64,000 bases of DNA. It comes from Valencia hispanica (Eukaryota > Chordata > Actinopteri > Cyprinodontiformes > Valenciidae). Position numbers and translations under genes: made by a program. Where the stretch lies: assembly GCA_963556495.2 (NCBI GenBank), contig OY747713.1, positions 32,062,961-32,126,960 on the forward strand, in the 5' to 3' direction. The notes under the pieces were generated by a model. That model worked only from the letters and a program-made list of their open reading frames with translations, searched no databases and was not told the origin of the DNA. Below, piece after piece: positions 11,527 through 23,204 of this stretch (position 1 is the first letter of the stretch; each line of letters opens with the position of its first letter).

Positions 11527-12380
11527 TAGAACCACTGGGATAGCACAGCGCATTTATGTTGAAGTTAAGATGATAAAGTGAGTATGATAATGAGGGCAAT
11601 GATTTTGTAAATTAGTGTTGATAATTGTAAATGTAAATACTGAAGGGATGATGATTATCTAATAATTGTATAGAAATATAATGATGATAAAATTGCTACT
11701 GATTATTTTTAATGTGACAATATTTTGTTTTGAGATTTGTTGATGCAGTCCCATTATTCTGGTAATGATGATAAAGATAAAGGTGATAATAAAGCAGCAC
11801 TAGCAACCTTTGTGTGAGTAATAGTTACACATGTTCCATAAATATCCTGTTTACACTCCCACTGTGTGATCTAACAGGTCTATGAGGCAGTCTCACACAG
11901 ACACACTGAATGCAGTGTTGCAAAATGACAGTCCTCCCCTTCCTTCCAACTGTAGAGAACGCACCTTCAGCCATTCATCAGTGTCACCCTGTCGCCGTCG
12001 GTTACAGCCCGGGCCCGTCGCATCTTCATTACGGTCCAGATAAATCTGAAATAAAACCACAGATGATTTATTAGCTTCCGACGGCGTCGTGCTGGTTAGC
12101 ATGGTCTGCTGCCACTCTGGCCTAGAGAGACAGTTCTGCGACATAAGCAGCAGAAATGTGATGTGACAGGGAGACGTTGGTTTGATATCAGTTTGTGATC
12201 ACAAATTTTACCTGATGAGAGGAAGGGGGCACGAGGGAACTGTCACAGACCAGTGGTGTTTGTCAGACGCATCCCTGCATGACGCAAGGAAGCAGTGTGG
12301 AGGCCACAGAGAGACTTTAGGAAGAAAGCACAGTTGGCTTGTTCTCCTCATCTATCGAAGGGTGATGTTTTATGTCTGTT
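11527..12380. other. Non-coding, nothing recognised
   Basis: A GATGATAA-rich, AT-rich stretch is followed by a more balanced segment at about 11930-12180. No gene or repeat was recognised. Confidence 0.5.
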
Positions 12381-12418
12381 GTGTGCGCGTGTGTGTGTGT
12401 GTGTGTGTGTGGGGGGGG
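12381..12418 (+). repeat. (GT)n microsatellite with G run
   Basis: A GT dinucleotide tract of about 15 units is followed by eight G residues. Confidence 0.9.
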
Positions 12419-12754
12419 TTATATAAGTCTGTAATTTAAAAAAAAATACTGCATTACTAATAAACTATTAAGAACTATTAAAACTAAAGTGGGTGCCTAT
12501 CACTGCTTTTCTTCATGCTGACTGCATCCATGTGAAACTGCTGAAATGTGCCATCTGAAAGGAAGTTATCAGTTTAGCTTTTATTTATTACTGTTATGGA
12601 CAGTTTTTGTAAATGCAATTCATCAGCTGCAGAAGCCACAGTTCTTTCTGTGTAGTCGCCTTGCTGAAAAAGCAAAAGGTGACTCATTAAATATAATGAT
12701 TCCTCGTGCAAAATGAATTGTGCATGCCTGTTGAGAAAGGGATAGCATAAAACT

Positions 12755-12954
12755 GTGTTTTTTATTCCTGGTCCTTAAAGAACACTGCCCTACATGTTTT
12801 AGATGTTTCCCTGCTTCAGCACACCTGATTTCAATTGATGGCTTATTAACAGGCTTTTCCTGAACTGCAGTCATCTGAATCAGGTGTGTCAAAGCAGAAA
12901 AACATCTAAAACATGCAGGGCAGTGTATCTTGAGGACCAGGGTTGGGAAAACAC
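12755..12954. mobile_element. Short inverted-repeat element (hAT-like MITE)
   Basis: The two ends are long imperfect inverted repeats. The left arm contains CCTGGTCCTTAAAGAACACT and then ATGTTTTAGATGTTT; the right arm carries the reverse complement of the same words. The middle contains two further mirrored pieces around CACACCTGATT. A length of 200 bases with almost fully palindromic layout fits a small non-autonomous DNA transposon common in fish. No exact 8-base target duplication was found. Confidence 0.65.
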
Positions 12955-13590
12955 TGGAATAAAATATGCTTTCTAAACTAAAATGTAATTGCAGTGCATA
13001 CGGAAGCATTGAAAAGAGTGTTGTAATTAGGATAATAAATATCTTTTTTATCCTTTTCTCTCAGAATGTTTGCCTTTCAGGTTGTTTATCAGGATTTTAT
13101 GTAACAGCCTACACGAACTTATGCATATTCTTTTCTATAATCATTTATTGGATAAAAATTGCAGCTCTTACAACAGGCACACTTAAAAAGGGCAAATGTG
13201 CAATGTTTAAAAGTTGTTTTAAAATATATCTTTTATGTCTATTATCCAGTTATTCAAAAAAGAAACAGTGAATGTTTTGTATGTATAACTATCAACCTGG
13301 ATTGAAATCTACTATTGCAAAAATCCATCAGTTGTTTCCTTTTGCATTTGTTGTCATGAAGCATGTATGAGAATATGATGTATCCCAAGTTCATGTTTTT
13401 TTATTTTATTTGTTATTTAATTGAAACCTAATGTCAATAAATTATTCTTTACTTGGCAAGGTCTGGTTGACCAGCTTTGTTTTTCTTGTTAAATTAAAAA
13501 GAAGCAATGCATTACAGTAACCAAAAAACAGATCCCTGTTAACAGGATCAGAATGTAATGTGTTAGGTAGAATTTGTCAACAAGACCACT
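12955..13590. other. AT-rich non-coding stretch
   Basis: A weak open frame at 12966-13271 has no recognisable motif. Nothing else was seen. Confidence 0.5.
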
Positions 13591-13599
13591 ACAAAACTC

Positions 13600-14050
13600 T
13601 ACTTTATGGCTTGGCTGTTATGAGAGAGTAAGAGGTTAAATGGTTTGATGACACCAAATGTAACTTTTTGGCAAACGCTGTGTGTGGTGGAAAACTAGCA
13701 CTGCACATCAACCTGAAAAAAACTATCCCCACTGTGAAACATAGTGATGGCAGCATCATGCAGTGGAGAGGCTTTTCTTCAGCAGATACAGGAGAAATCA
13801 GATTTGCTGGAGAAATGGATGGAGCTAAATACAAGGCAATCCTGAAAGAAAAGCCATTCAACACGGCAAAATATTTGAGAAAAGATGAAAAGTGCAAGGT
13901 AGTAAACAACAGTACAACAACCCTAAACATACAGCCAGAGCTACAGCGGAATGACATAGCTGTGTTAGAATGGCCCGATCAAACTTGATAAAATAAGAAT
14001 GGATTTTACGGATGTCCATTACTTTCAGACAGGGTTTTTATACCATCAAT
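13600..14050 (+). pseudogene. Tc1/mariner transposase relic
   Basis: The plus strand shows the familiar fish Tc1 order: a TGTGTGGTGGAAAAC segment, then CCCACTGTGAAACATAGTG, a GGCAGCATCATGC block and CCTAAACATACAGCCAGAGC. It ends at GAATGGCCC, where the SPDLNPIE region should follow. Internal segments are deleted, including the second catalytic Asp context, and the catalytic Glu part is absent. An open frame of 106 codons (13668-13988) survives in a degraded form. It cannot encode a working enzyme. Confidence 0.75.
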
Positions 14051-15116
14051 GTAACTTTTTCAAAAAATCATTTTAGATTAAATTTACTATTTCTTTAAAA
14101 GGTCACTGATATGCAAACAACTAGCATATAAAGAAGTCTTGCACTACATCATTGTCTTTATAAATCCCCTCCTCCATTCAGTTAAGAAAGAAAAACTTGA
14201 GTACGTCTGAAAACAACCTTTTCTCCGTCCACATATTGTTTCTTTGTCTTAAGAGACACGATCTGCCACAGCTGTGTGCTGCTGAGATAAAAGGTGAGGA
14301 TTTAGTCCGATATTTGTTTTGTGCCCAGCCGGTCCTCTAACCCTGGAGCCGGTCCCAGTGTAGCCGTTGCAACGGAGGCCAGTCCAGATGACAGAGCTCC
14401 AGCTGACTCAAGGCCAGTTCAGCGGGGAGAAGCACAGCTGAGACCTGCAGGTGTCACATTGTCCTGGTTGTCACTAACCCAATTACACCTGGACCGCTGG
14501 GGAAGAGCTCACTCTACCGTTTGGTGTGAAAGCACAGACACACATCTATGTACAGGCAATTGTAATACATGCAGACATGAAAGACATGTTTAAAGGGAAT
14601 GATGAGGTAAGCCCAACTTTTAATGAAAAAGGACAGGAAATTAATATATTACTCTACTAATTAATCAAGCATTAGAAAATACAGAGTTGATGAAAGCAAG
14701 AAAAATGACACAATAATGTAAATTATTGTGCCATCTTTCCATTTCTTTATTGTTCTCTTTCTGCTATTGTGTGTGTTTGTGTCTCTGTCTCAGTGCCTTT
14801 TGGGGGTATTTAAACATGTGAATGAACAAATGTGTGTCGTTGATAAAATATATGCATGCAACATTGCAGTAAAACAACTAAATGTATGAGTGTTTGTGTG
14901 TTAACATAACTTATTTCTGATATTATGGGGACACAAATGTCTACATAGTTATATTATGAGGAATTGTGACTAAAACAAGTGCTCATGATGTCAGTCACAA
15001 TTTTTATGGTAAAACAACCTTTCAAATTTAATATTAGGCAGGCTCTTTTTCTTTATAAAGATAGATTAATGAGTGTAAGTCAATGTAAAGTCCTCTTAAG
15101 TCATAGAACCGCAACT
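14051..15116. other. Non-coding, with a more complex segment near 14.3-14.5 kb
   Basis: Most of this is AT-rich. Between about 14280 and 14540 the composition rises to near 50% GC without repeat features. A perfect 12-base palindrome, CCGTTGCAACGG, lies at 14364-14375. Confidence 0.45.
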
Positions 15117-15182
15117 GTGCATGTGTGTTTTGCGTGTGTGTGCGTGCGTCTGCGTGTGTGTGTGCGTGCATGCGTGTGTTTG
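15117..15182 (+). repeat. Imperfect (GT)n/(GTGC)n tract
   Basis: Alternating TG, CG and TGCG units extend over about 60 bases. A short (AC)n tract follows at 15320-15338 on the other side of a more complex segment of about 130 bases. Confidence 0.85.
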
Positions 15183-15338
15183 AGCTCTAATGGTGTTTAA
15201 TGCCCAGACTAATGGTTTCAGCAGGGAATCCTTGTGCCGAGCTTTAGTCCAGGCCCAGGCTGATCGCTGGCAGGACCATTCCTCATCTTGATACCGCATG
15301 GAGGTGAGAGCCAGGGGAACACACACACACACACACAA

Positions 15339-16354
15339 GTGGTCTTCGGCTCTGTCTAGCTAGTGTGATCTCTGTTTCTTTTCCTTTGTTTCCTATTATT
15401 TCTTGAATCCTATGTCTCTTGCTACCTTATAAGCTGTCTCCCAGTTTCTGTTGAATCACGTTTTTGCTCCTGTTGTTTTTATTATTAGCCTTCCAGTTGA
15501 AACTTAAGAAACAAAAATGAAAACAACTTGTGCTTTCTAAGTTGTTTAGCTTATATAACAATGCAACAGCATTGAATATGTATCAGAACTATATAAAATA
15601 TGAAAAGAAGCATTAACCACCCACGAAAGTGCATTTATTGGCCAATCAGGATAAAACACACAAGAAATATTTACCATCATAACCTATTAAGGCTTGGGGC
15701 TTTATAAAGGGGTGTTCTAACAGGTGTGCCTATAATGCTAAAGCTGAAGGCACTTGATGATGTCATGTTAACTGTGGCTGTATATTGCAAGATAATTGAA
15801 CTGGACATTTAAAAAAAAAGAAAGTACCATATGCAATCTATTTACTAGTGAGTAGGCATGAGGGGAGGTTTGGAGATTCTTACTGTATGCCAGTAATTAA
15901 CAAGAAATAATTTATATTAAGTCTGATCTGGTCCATATTTGGTTCTTATAAATACATCTGATGGGAAAAAATAAATAGAAACAGATGTGCATGGAAAATA
16001 TATTCCAATAAATAATTATTTCTATGTCAGTGTTTGCAAGGGTAACTTTGGAAAGATAAGGTTAGAGTGAAATTTTTTATTTATTTAATATGTTTGAAAT
16101 AATGTGTTTCTTCTTGCATTTTAGTGGCATAGGAAGATGCACTGCTTTAGCAGGACTTTCGTACACATTAACAGTCTAACATCAATGATTTGTTCACCAG
16201 CTAACATAAGCTGCCATGGATCTGTTGAACACATTAAAAAATTCTGCAAATGCTACAGCATTTACACAACGGCTACTGAAATATTGCATCAACAGCCCAG
16301 CGGCAATACTTAATTAAATGAAGTAACATTTCTAGCATTTGTTGCAAACACTAT
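15339..16354. other. AT-rich non-coding stretch
   Basis: No open frame, repeat arm or transposon motif was recognised. Confidence 0.5.
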
Positions 16355-16895
16355 AGCCCCTTTCAAACAGGCCATGAAAAACTGTAATTTTCCAGACTTC
16401 GTCTGTTTTGCTTTTGAGTCTGAAAGCAATCTTCCGGACTTTGTGCGGATACCCTTTACCCGTAATTTTATGGATGAAGACCTAGTAACAAGAGCGGACT
16501 TTTCGCGGTATGGTGTTTGCGTTCAGATTATCAGGTAAAGTTCCGGGAAAGCTGGAGGGGTGTGGGGAAAAGGGGAGAGGGGCAGGGAACGCTGTGAGCC
16601 CACACATTGATGATGTATAAATGTCACAATTTTCCTTTGAGCTTCTTCGTCGATGTCTCTTAAACGTTTCCATGTGCGCTAAATTACACATCACATAGAC
16701 GAGCACTGCGAGTAGATCTGCTGTTTTGTCGACCATCTTTGCAATAATCCATTTGTTTGGGGAAATGACATGTACGCCTGCCGCACTAAGTTTACGTCAT
16801 ATCCACATACAACCCCCCACTCCCCCACACCCCCCAACCCCAGACATTCATCAGGATCCTCTGGTACATTTCTTGCTGTGTGAAAACAGCCGAAA
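16355..16895. mobile_element. Possible PIF/Harbinger-type non-autonomous element
   Basis: The left end GCCCCTTTCAAACAGGCC and the reverse complement of the right end near 16880 (GGCTGTTTTCACACAGC) are similar. The body has TCCGGACTT and TTCCGGGAAAG words, as in fish Harbinger-like elements. A minus-strand frame (16482-16736) begins MVDKTADLLAVL and turns basic (KRHRRRS), which vaguely recalls the N-terminus of Harbinger proteins. No nuclease domain is present. The assignment is tentative. Confidence 0.35.
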
Positions 16896-17183
16896 TACAA
16901 TGTTCTGGAAAAAAGTGGTGTATTTGAAAACACAACTCGATGGAATTAACCACAAATATTCCAGAACTTCTGTCTGAAAATGGCTTATGTAGAAGCTCAG
17001 TCTGTGCTGAAAAAGATTCATACACCTTGGAATGCCTTGAAACTGAAAGTGAAACTGAAGGCTCTATCTACTCTGTGATAAATTCAGCTAAGAATGCTCT
17101 GAATACTTCAGTGTGGAAATTTTAATTGAAAATTCTAAAGCTGCACAGAATTTATTCTCGATAGAATTGCTAAAAATTCCAGT
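16896..17183. other. Unclassified sequence with a short open frame
   Basis: A plus-strand frame at 16940-17125 (61 codons, ending SVWKF) has no recognisable domain. It ends just before the GC-rich repeat copy. Confidence 0.3.
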
Positions 17184-17815
17184 GACTTTGGGGTGGGCTT
17201 TTCGGCATCCAGAGGGGGAGTTGTTTAATGCCCACTGTTAAACCACATATAGACACTGAGGGCTCGGGGTGGGGGTTATGGGATTTGTGGCTTGCCTTCC
17301 CCACATCCCACCCCTCTGTTTTAAATGCACATTACAACAAGACCTGGGAGCATAAAGTGTGTATGAGGTGTGTGAGTGAGGGTACAGCGCCATTTCTTGG
17401 GTGTCTTGGTGAGTCGGTGAGAATGTATGTGTGTAAGAGGGAGGGAAGGTATGACTGTGTCTGGATGTCTTTGTCTACCTGTCAGGTTGGGTCTTGGGCT
17501 TCCCTCTCGCCTGGTGCACCTCAGGTTTTACATTTAATGGGGGACCTATTTCCCCTCCGTCACTCCCTACCAGTGACTGATGCCCCTGCCCGCTGGTGCG
17601 TCGGTGGTCAATCCAGTTCGGACCTGGTGCGTGCCTGGCCGGGCCGAGGGGGCCGGTGTGCCGGTCGGCCGATGCGCTGGGCCGATGTCTTCCCTTGGTT
17701 GGTTGGGGCACCTCTTTCAGGGGTGCCAGGTTTGCGATTGTATGGTGGTGCCTGTTCGGTGGCTCGTCGGGATACGGATCCAGCTTCTCTGCTCGTTCGA
17801 TCACCTGTTCTGTGC
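17184..17815. mobile_element. Partial second copy of the GC-rich block
   Basis: This segment aligns with 8602-9503 in the same orientation. Bases matching 8784-9026 are missing, and the deletion is joined at ACAA/GACCTGGGAGC. A smaller deletion lies near 17222. Several differences are CpG to TpG or CpA changes, consistent with methylation decay of an inactive copy. The copy is truncated at both ends (next to AAATTCCA on the left and TGATAACTAAA on the right), with no 820-base repeat beside it. Confidence 0.85.
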
Positions 17816-18392
17816 TGATAACTAAATATGGAAATAAAATACAACTAGACTGTGTTGTACCCCGTTTTCATGCAACTGAACAAGGAATTCCATGCTCCTG
17901 ATCCCAACACACATGCACTATTCAACTGGGTGCTATTCAAATACAACATACATACTTCATAGATGTGACAAACCTTGATGTTTTATTAAATCTATAAATT
18001 TGATTAAATTTAGGCTTGTGTGACATGCATTTCCCATTATGCAAACATACATGACAGCATGGATAAAGTGTGTGACAGCAGCATTCTTCATGTCATGAAT
18101 TCAAACTTTAAATGACAGTAATACTTTTAGTTTGTTGAAGAAGTCTTACTGCAGAATAAGACTAGAATAAGTTAAGTGTAAATTTATCACATTAAATATT
18201 GTCATTGTAATATTCCTGGATCCAAGGTAACTTAAGGAGATTTTACAGAGCGCATGAGAAGCTGGAATTGAATACAGAGGAGACTTTTGACGTAGTAACA
18301 ACAGCCAAAACGAGTTTGCATGTGTTGATTCCTGTGTTGTGAACTATATCAAAGAAGAGTAGCCTCATTTTAAGTGGAAGTGTATTTATAGG
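17816..18392. other. AT-rich non-coding stretch
   Basis: Nothing was recognised. Confidence 0.5.
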
Positions 18393-18735
18393 TGCTGCAC
18401 AGTGGTGAATTTAGTAGCACTGTTGCCATGCTGCAAGAAGGTATTGAGTTTGAATCACAGTCTTTCTACACAGAGTTTACATGTTCTCCCTGCATACATG
18501 GGCCTCTCTGGGTACTCCGGTTTACTCCCACAGTCCAAAAACATGAATCTCTAAATTACCCTTAGATATGAGTGTGTGCGTGCGAAGTTGTTTGTTCTGT
18601 GTGCCACAATGTTGCCCTGTGATGGATTGCCGACCTGTCCAGGGTATACCCCGCTTCCTGCCAAATAAATGCTAGAAAGATGCACCAGCTCCCCACGACC
18701 CTGCATGGATAAGTGAGAATAGACGATAGATGGCT
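18393..18735 (-). repeat. Dispersed fish repeat, reverse copy
   Basis: Read on the minus strand it has the same landmarks as the copies at 25013-25357 and 52885-53243: a GGGGTATACCCTGGACAGG block, a TGTTTTTGGACTGTGGGAG block, CATGTAAACTCTGTGTAGAAAG, and a terminal CACTGTGCAGC. This copy is the most diverged of the three. The family is common in teleosts; I do not give it a name. Confidence 0.75.
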
Positions 18736-20148
18736 GGATTTGCGGGTTGAACCAACTAACTTCAAAAAGGAAAGGTGATTGGAAAGCATCATGATTGAGT
18801 TGGAGAGGAGGAAGAAGTGAAGCGGCGTAGTATAATGGGATGGAGAGGGTAAGCTAAAGCAGGAGGGAGGGGAGTAAAAGGGTGCATGTGGAAAAGAGAG
18901 AAGGCAGAAAATAATAGAGTGCTGGGTTGGAAGTGAGAAGACGGCAGGGGGTACTTTTGTGTATTTGTGGGTGGAAGTGTAAAATAGTAGGCGGTATATG
19001 GGTATATTGGTGCCGGGCTGGGGGGCTGGGGGGCTGGTGGGGTATGTGTCAGTACAGATGCTCTGTGACCGGGTGTCACAGCTCGGGCCAGGAAGCTGAA
19101 TCCACCGATTAATCACCGGGCCCCTCCGCTTGTAATCAAACGGGCTCTGGCCATGATGTATGAGCCATGTCACAGTTACTGACCAACACACACACGCACA
19201 CACGGTTCATCACATGCACACATGTAGTCACAAATGTATGAGGATGAACAGACGCACGCGGCACCCAGAACAACCTCTGGCAGCTCACCGGGATTATGGG
19301 TGTCTTCCAAAGGCCACTGGGGCAGACTTCAAAGACGCAAATATAAACATTGTACAAAAGCCAACACATTATAATCTTAGTCCGCATCATGGGGCTAGCA
19401 AAGAGAAAGACCTGGAGAGAAAGAGTGTGAACTGAGAAAAAACTATGGTGAGTCAGAGGGAATTTGGGACTAATGAGGAAGACTGATACACTGAATAATG
19501 GGAGTAGAAGAAAGATGGATGAAAAGACTGGAGTCCTTAGAAAGAGGCCTGTAAATGAACAAATCAGGGAAGAGATAATGAGCGAGCAAGCTCCAGAAGG
19601 AAGTGAGGGGCTGAGGATGGGATGAAGAGGTGAATCCATGGGGATGAGGGTAAAGCTCTTGGTCAGCGGTTTCCACAGTAGCACTGGACAGGGGAGCTGA
19701 CAGGATGAATAATTTAGGACGAGGTGTGTGGACATCGATCCCACAATTCACTTTTTGCCTGATCACACTGACCCATGCACAGATTCTCACAAACCCGACG
19801 CACTTAAATAATCACAGATGAGAGCTGACCTCCATCAAGCCGACATAGCAGCAAATGATTGCCATCTTACATCCATTATTTTGGCCACAACACAGTTACA
19901 CCACCATTATCTCCAGCTTTACTCTGGCGTAAATGTGCACTTCTAGCATGTTTAATATACAGCACCTTTCTTATTTAGTGGAACCCCTGGTAAAGGTATA
20001 TAAAAATGAATATATTTTATTTATTTTATTGTAGTAGATGATCTTACGCTCATAAAATTCAGAAAGTAATCAACTTTTAATTTCAGTACATTTATTCCCC
20101 GTGAAAGAAATCTATATAAAGGAAAGGTTTATAGATTTTTTGTGGGGT
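18736..20148. other. Non-coding, with G-rich run and a homeodomain-site cluster
   Basis: A purine-rich plus-strand segment spans 18770-19060. Its end (19014-19042) has repeated GGCTGGGGGG units with quadruplex potential. A GC-richer segment at about 19080-19165 follows, containing CCGATTAATCACC and TTGTAATCAAAC, which include TAAT/AATC homeodomain cores. No gene was recognised; the open frames on the minus strand are compositional. Confidence 0.45.
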
Positions 20149-20180
20149 TTTTGTGTGTGTGTGTGGGGGGGGGGGGGGGG
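20149..20180 (+). repeat. (GT)n plus 16-G homopolymer
   Basis: A short GT tract is followed by 16 consecutive G residues at 20165-20180. Confidence 0.9.
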
Positions 20181-23140
20181 ATTCAGTAAAGCATATGTAA
20201 TGTCGAATTTCTGATTCATGACTTCCCGTTTCCCTAAGGCTTACCTATGATATGTTTGATAATAGTGCTAAATTTAATTGCGATGTTTCAACTGTTTTTC
20301 CTCTGTTGGTTTTATGAGATTATCCATAAATGCACCATTTATGCTTCAAAATATGAATAAAAGCTGTTTTTGTGTTCTGTTTAGCAGTACAGTTGCACTG
20401 TTGAATGTAACAGTTGTAATAAAAGTACCTTTATTGACAATAGACACACTGACTTATGAAGCGTAAATCCCTGAAGGTATGCTGTGATAGCTTTAAAGCC
20501 AAACAGACTGAGATTAAGTTGGAAATACCTTTTGTCCGTTTTTTTATCATAATAATAAATACCACAGATTATTGTGTTAATTTTTTTATATTTCAAATCC
20601 CCCATCCTTACTCACAACCACACAGACAGGAAGAATGGCAAGGGAAGGTTGAAAAGATCTCCAGGACTCACAGTTAGAGAACATCTGCAACTTTTACTTT
20701 GCGACATTGTGCTATTGGAGTAAAGGATTAAGTAATTTTACACAAGGTTTTTCATGTTTCTACTGATGGGGTAATATCGGTCGAAGGCCTTGTATATGTA
20801 TGGATTGATTTGTGCACGGTTTAGAGTTTTTTAGCTTTTTGCACAGCTGCTTTTTTTCCCAAGCGAATGTTTCGCTTTGCAAAGTTGCATTTTTGTGTAG
20901 TTATAGATACTCTATATCTGCATCTCAACAAACCAAACACATGCTGGTTTTAAGGTAGCGCCCTAACACCTTTTTAATTTAAACTGTGGATGGAAATTTC
21001 TACATTTTTGGCTGAAGTACATAATGTCACCTTTAAACTACTTGAATTGTAATTGTCTTATCTTCTATAAATGCAAAAAAAATCATCACACAAAACCATC
21101 TTGGGACTGGCTTCCAGTTTTGTAACATAAGGCTATTTCACAGTTTTTTCCATTAAACTGATCTGCATTAACTCTGTGCTTCAAACGCAAAAACCTTTTG
21201 GACTTTTAAATACTTAAATAAGGATTGAAGTATCCTACACTGAATAAAAATTATTTTGAGGGCACTCTGTGAACACTGGTACATTTGATCTTTTGTGGAA
21301 TAAAACAAAAAATCCCCCCCAAAAATATAAATTTTAGTCCTATTGTTTATCATTTGACTAAGACCCAGTTTAAGAATCAGAAGTCTAATTCAACCTAAAT
21401 TTAAACCTGTCTTGAGTCCCAAAAAATCCCACAGCATGCATTATTTTTGCATCAGTGGTTAAGCTGCGGCAATCTGTCACCGCTGGTCTTTGTGTGGTGT
21501 AGCCAAAGATGTGCATGCCTCTGTACTCTTTAAGGTGCTGTCAGCTCCTGGATAGCAAGATGCATTGGGTAAGGTGCCCAGGTCTAAGATGATGCTCAGA
21601 CGCTCTCATGAGAATCTTAGTTTGATTGATTCAATTACCTGAACTCTATATGTAAAGTTGATAAGGTCTGCGGGTCTGCACCAAGTGGTCAGGGGTGTGA
21701 ATTTAGATTTTCAGATTTTTCCGTCACCGTTTAAAAAAAACAGTCAAATATGAAAAATATGCGGTTAAGGCGACCTCTGATCCAGACCTATGAAGTTACA
21801 AAAGCAAACTTCAGACTTTTCCAAACTTTTCAGGATTGCATAACAAGCCTTTGAGCTAACACCTCACTTTACCCATGTCTACCCCCGATTAATATCGGTG
21901 CATTGCCATTTTATCCCTTCGTACTGCTATTATTATTGTCATACTTAAACCATTAAGTATTAGTCTGTTATTTTGTTTGTTGCTCAATATATGTGTATAT
22001 TTTGTTATGTTTTGGGGCACCAGTGACCTTTATTCATTCTACCACTAAGCCACACAGCACCCTGTAGTTATAAAAAAGGTTAAATCTCATAATTTTATTG
22101 TATATTACTTCTTGAAAAAGTATCTATTACAGCCTAAGTCCAATAATTGTGCTTCTGATCCTAAAATAGACCAGTTAGCTCTATTGAATTACACGATTAA
22201 TGATGCATGATCATTCCAAATTAATTCAGTCCTCCTACTACTAGATATTATTTGAGTCACAACTCCACATTATCGATGGCAATGATCAGACTATGGAAAT
22301 CTACATGAAATAATCTGTTTTTAAAGCAAGTATGAAGTGACTCTGTGTCAAAATGTCTTTGCAAAAAAATCAAGAATGAAGCTTTGAAAACTGAGAAGGG
22401 GAGAAGGCAAAAAGACCAGCACTGATTGAAGCCAGCTATTTTTATTTGTTACTTAATCAATCATATATTTATGTTTACATTGAACTGAATTAATCAGTAA
22501 TGTGACAAAAAAAAATCCGTTTTTGAACTTGATTAGTATAATCATCCTACGTCTTGACAAAATATATTTTGGAGACTGATGCAACCATCTGCATCTACTT
22601 TTTTTTTTTGCCTGTGTTGGCAGAGTCCGATGGCTGTGAATGCAACTAATCCTAAGCCTAATCTGCCTAAAGTCCTTCCTGTTTGGTCCACCATACTTCC
22701 TGTCTACTACAACCTGATACTTCCTTGTTCAGGCACGTCTTTCATGCTCATGGCCTGCGACGCAAACCAAACACAGCCGCTCCCACTGCTTGTTTTCCTG
22801 GAGGAAAGAAGCAAGGGACAACTTTTAGATACTTATTTACATTGGAAACCTCTAATTGAGCAACTATGTGCCGCCTGATGACAAATCATCATATTTCAAC
22901 AGTTTATTACTTTGCTGAGATTGATATTAAACTCCGGGTATAATGAACATCCACTTAAATGGCAGTCTTACATTTTTTTAGCAACATTCCCTCAGCCTCT
23001 GGCACAACACAAGACCATTTTTAACCCGACGGAACAATGTTTCTCCCAAATCTCCCCGGCTTCGCAGGCACCTCTCCTCTTCATTCATCACACAGCCTGA
23101 ACAAGTGACCGGGGAATGACCTCACTCGCACGCAGACGAT

Positions 23141-23142
<2 letters not shown>
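20181..23142. other. Non-coding stretch
   Basis: AT-rich up to about 21400, then more complex sequence at 21420-21650 and 22570-23100. An open frame of 99 codons (22579-22878) has no domain and no convincing splice context. No transposon signature was recognised. Confidence 0.45.
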
Positions 23143-23186
<44 letters not shown>

Positions 23187-23204
23187 CACACACACACACA
23201 CACA
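23143..23204 (+). repeat. (AC)n microsatellite
   Basis: About 30 AC units with a single G interruption. Confidence 0.95.

Noticed and set aside
13668..13988. 106-codon frame as an intact gene
   Set aside because: It is an internally deleted piece of Tc1 transposase.
22579..22878. 99-codon plus-strand frame as a gene
   Set aside because: No domain, no clear splice or promoter context, and homopolymer-derived Phe run near its start.
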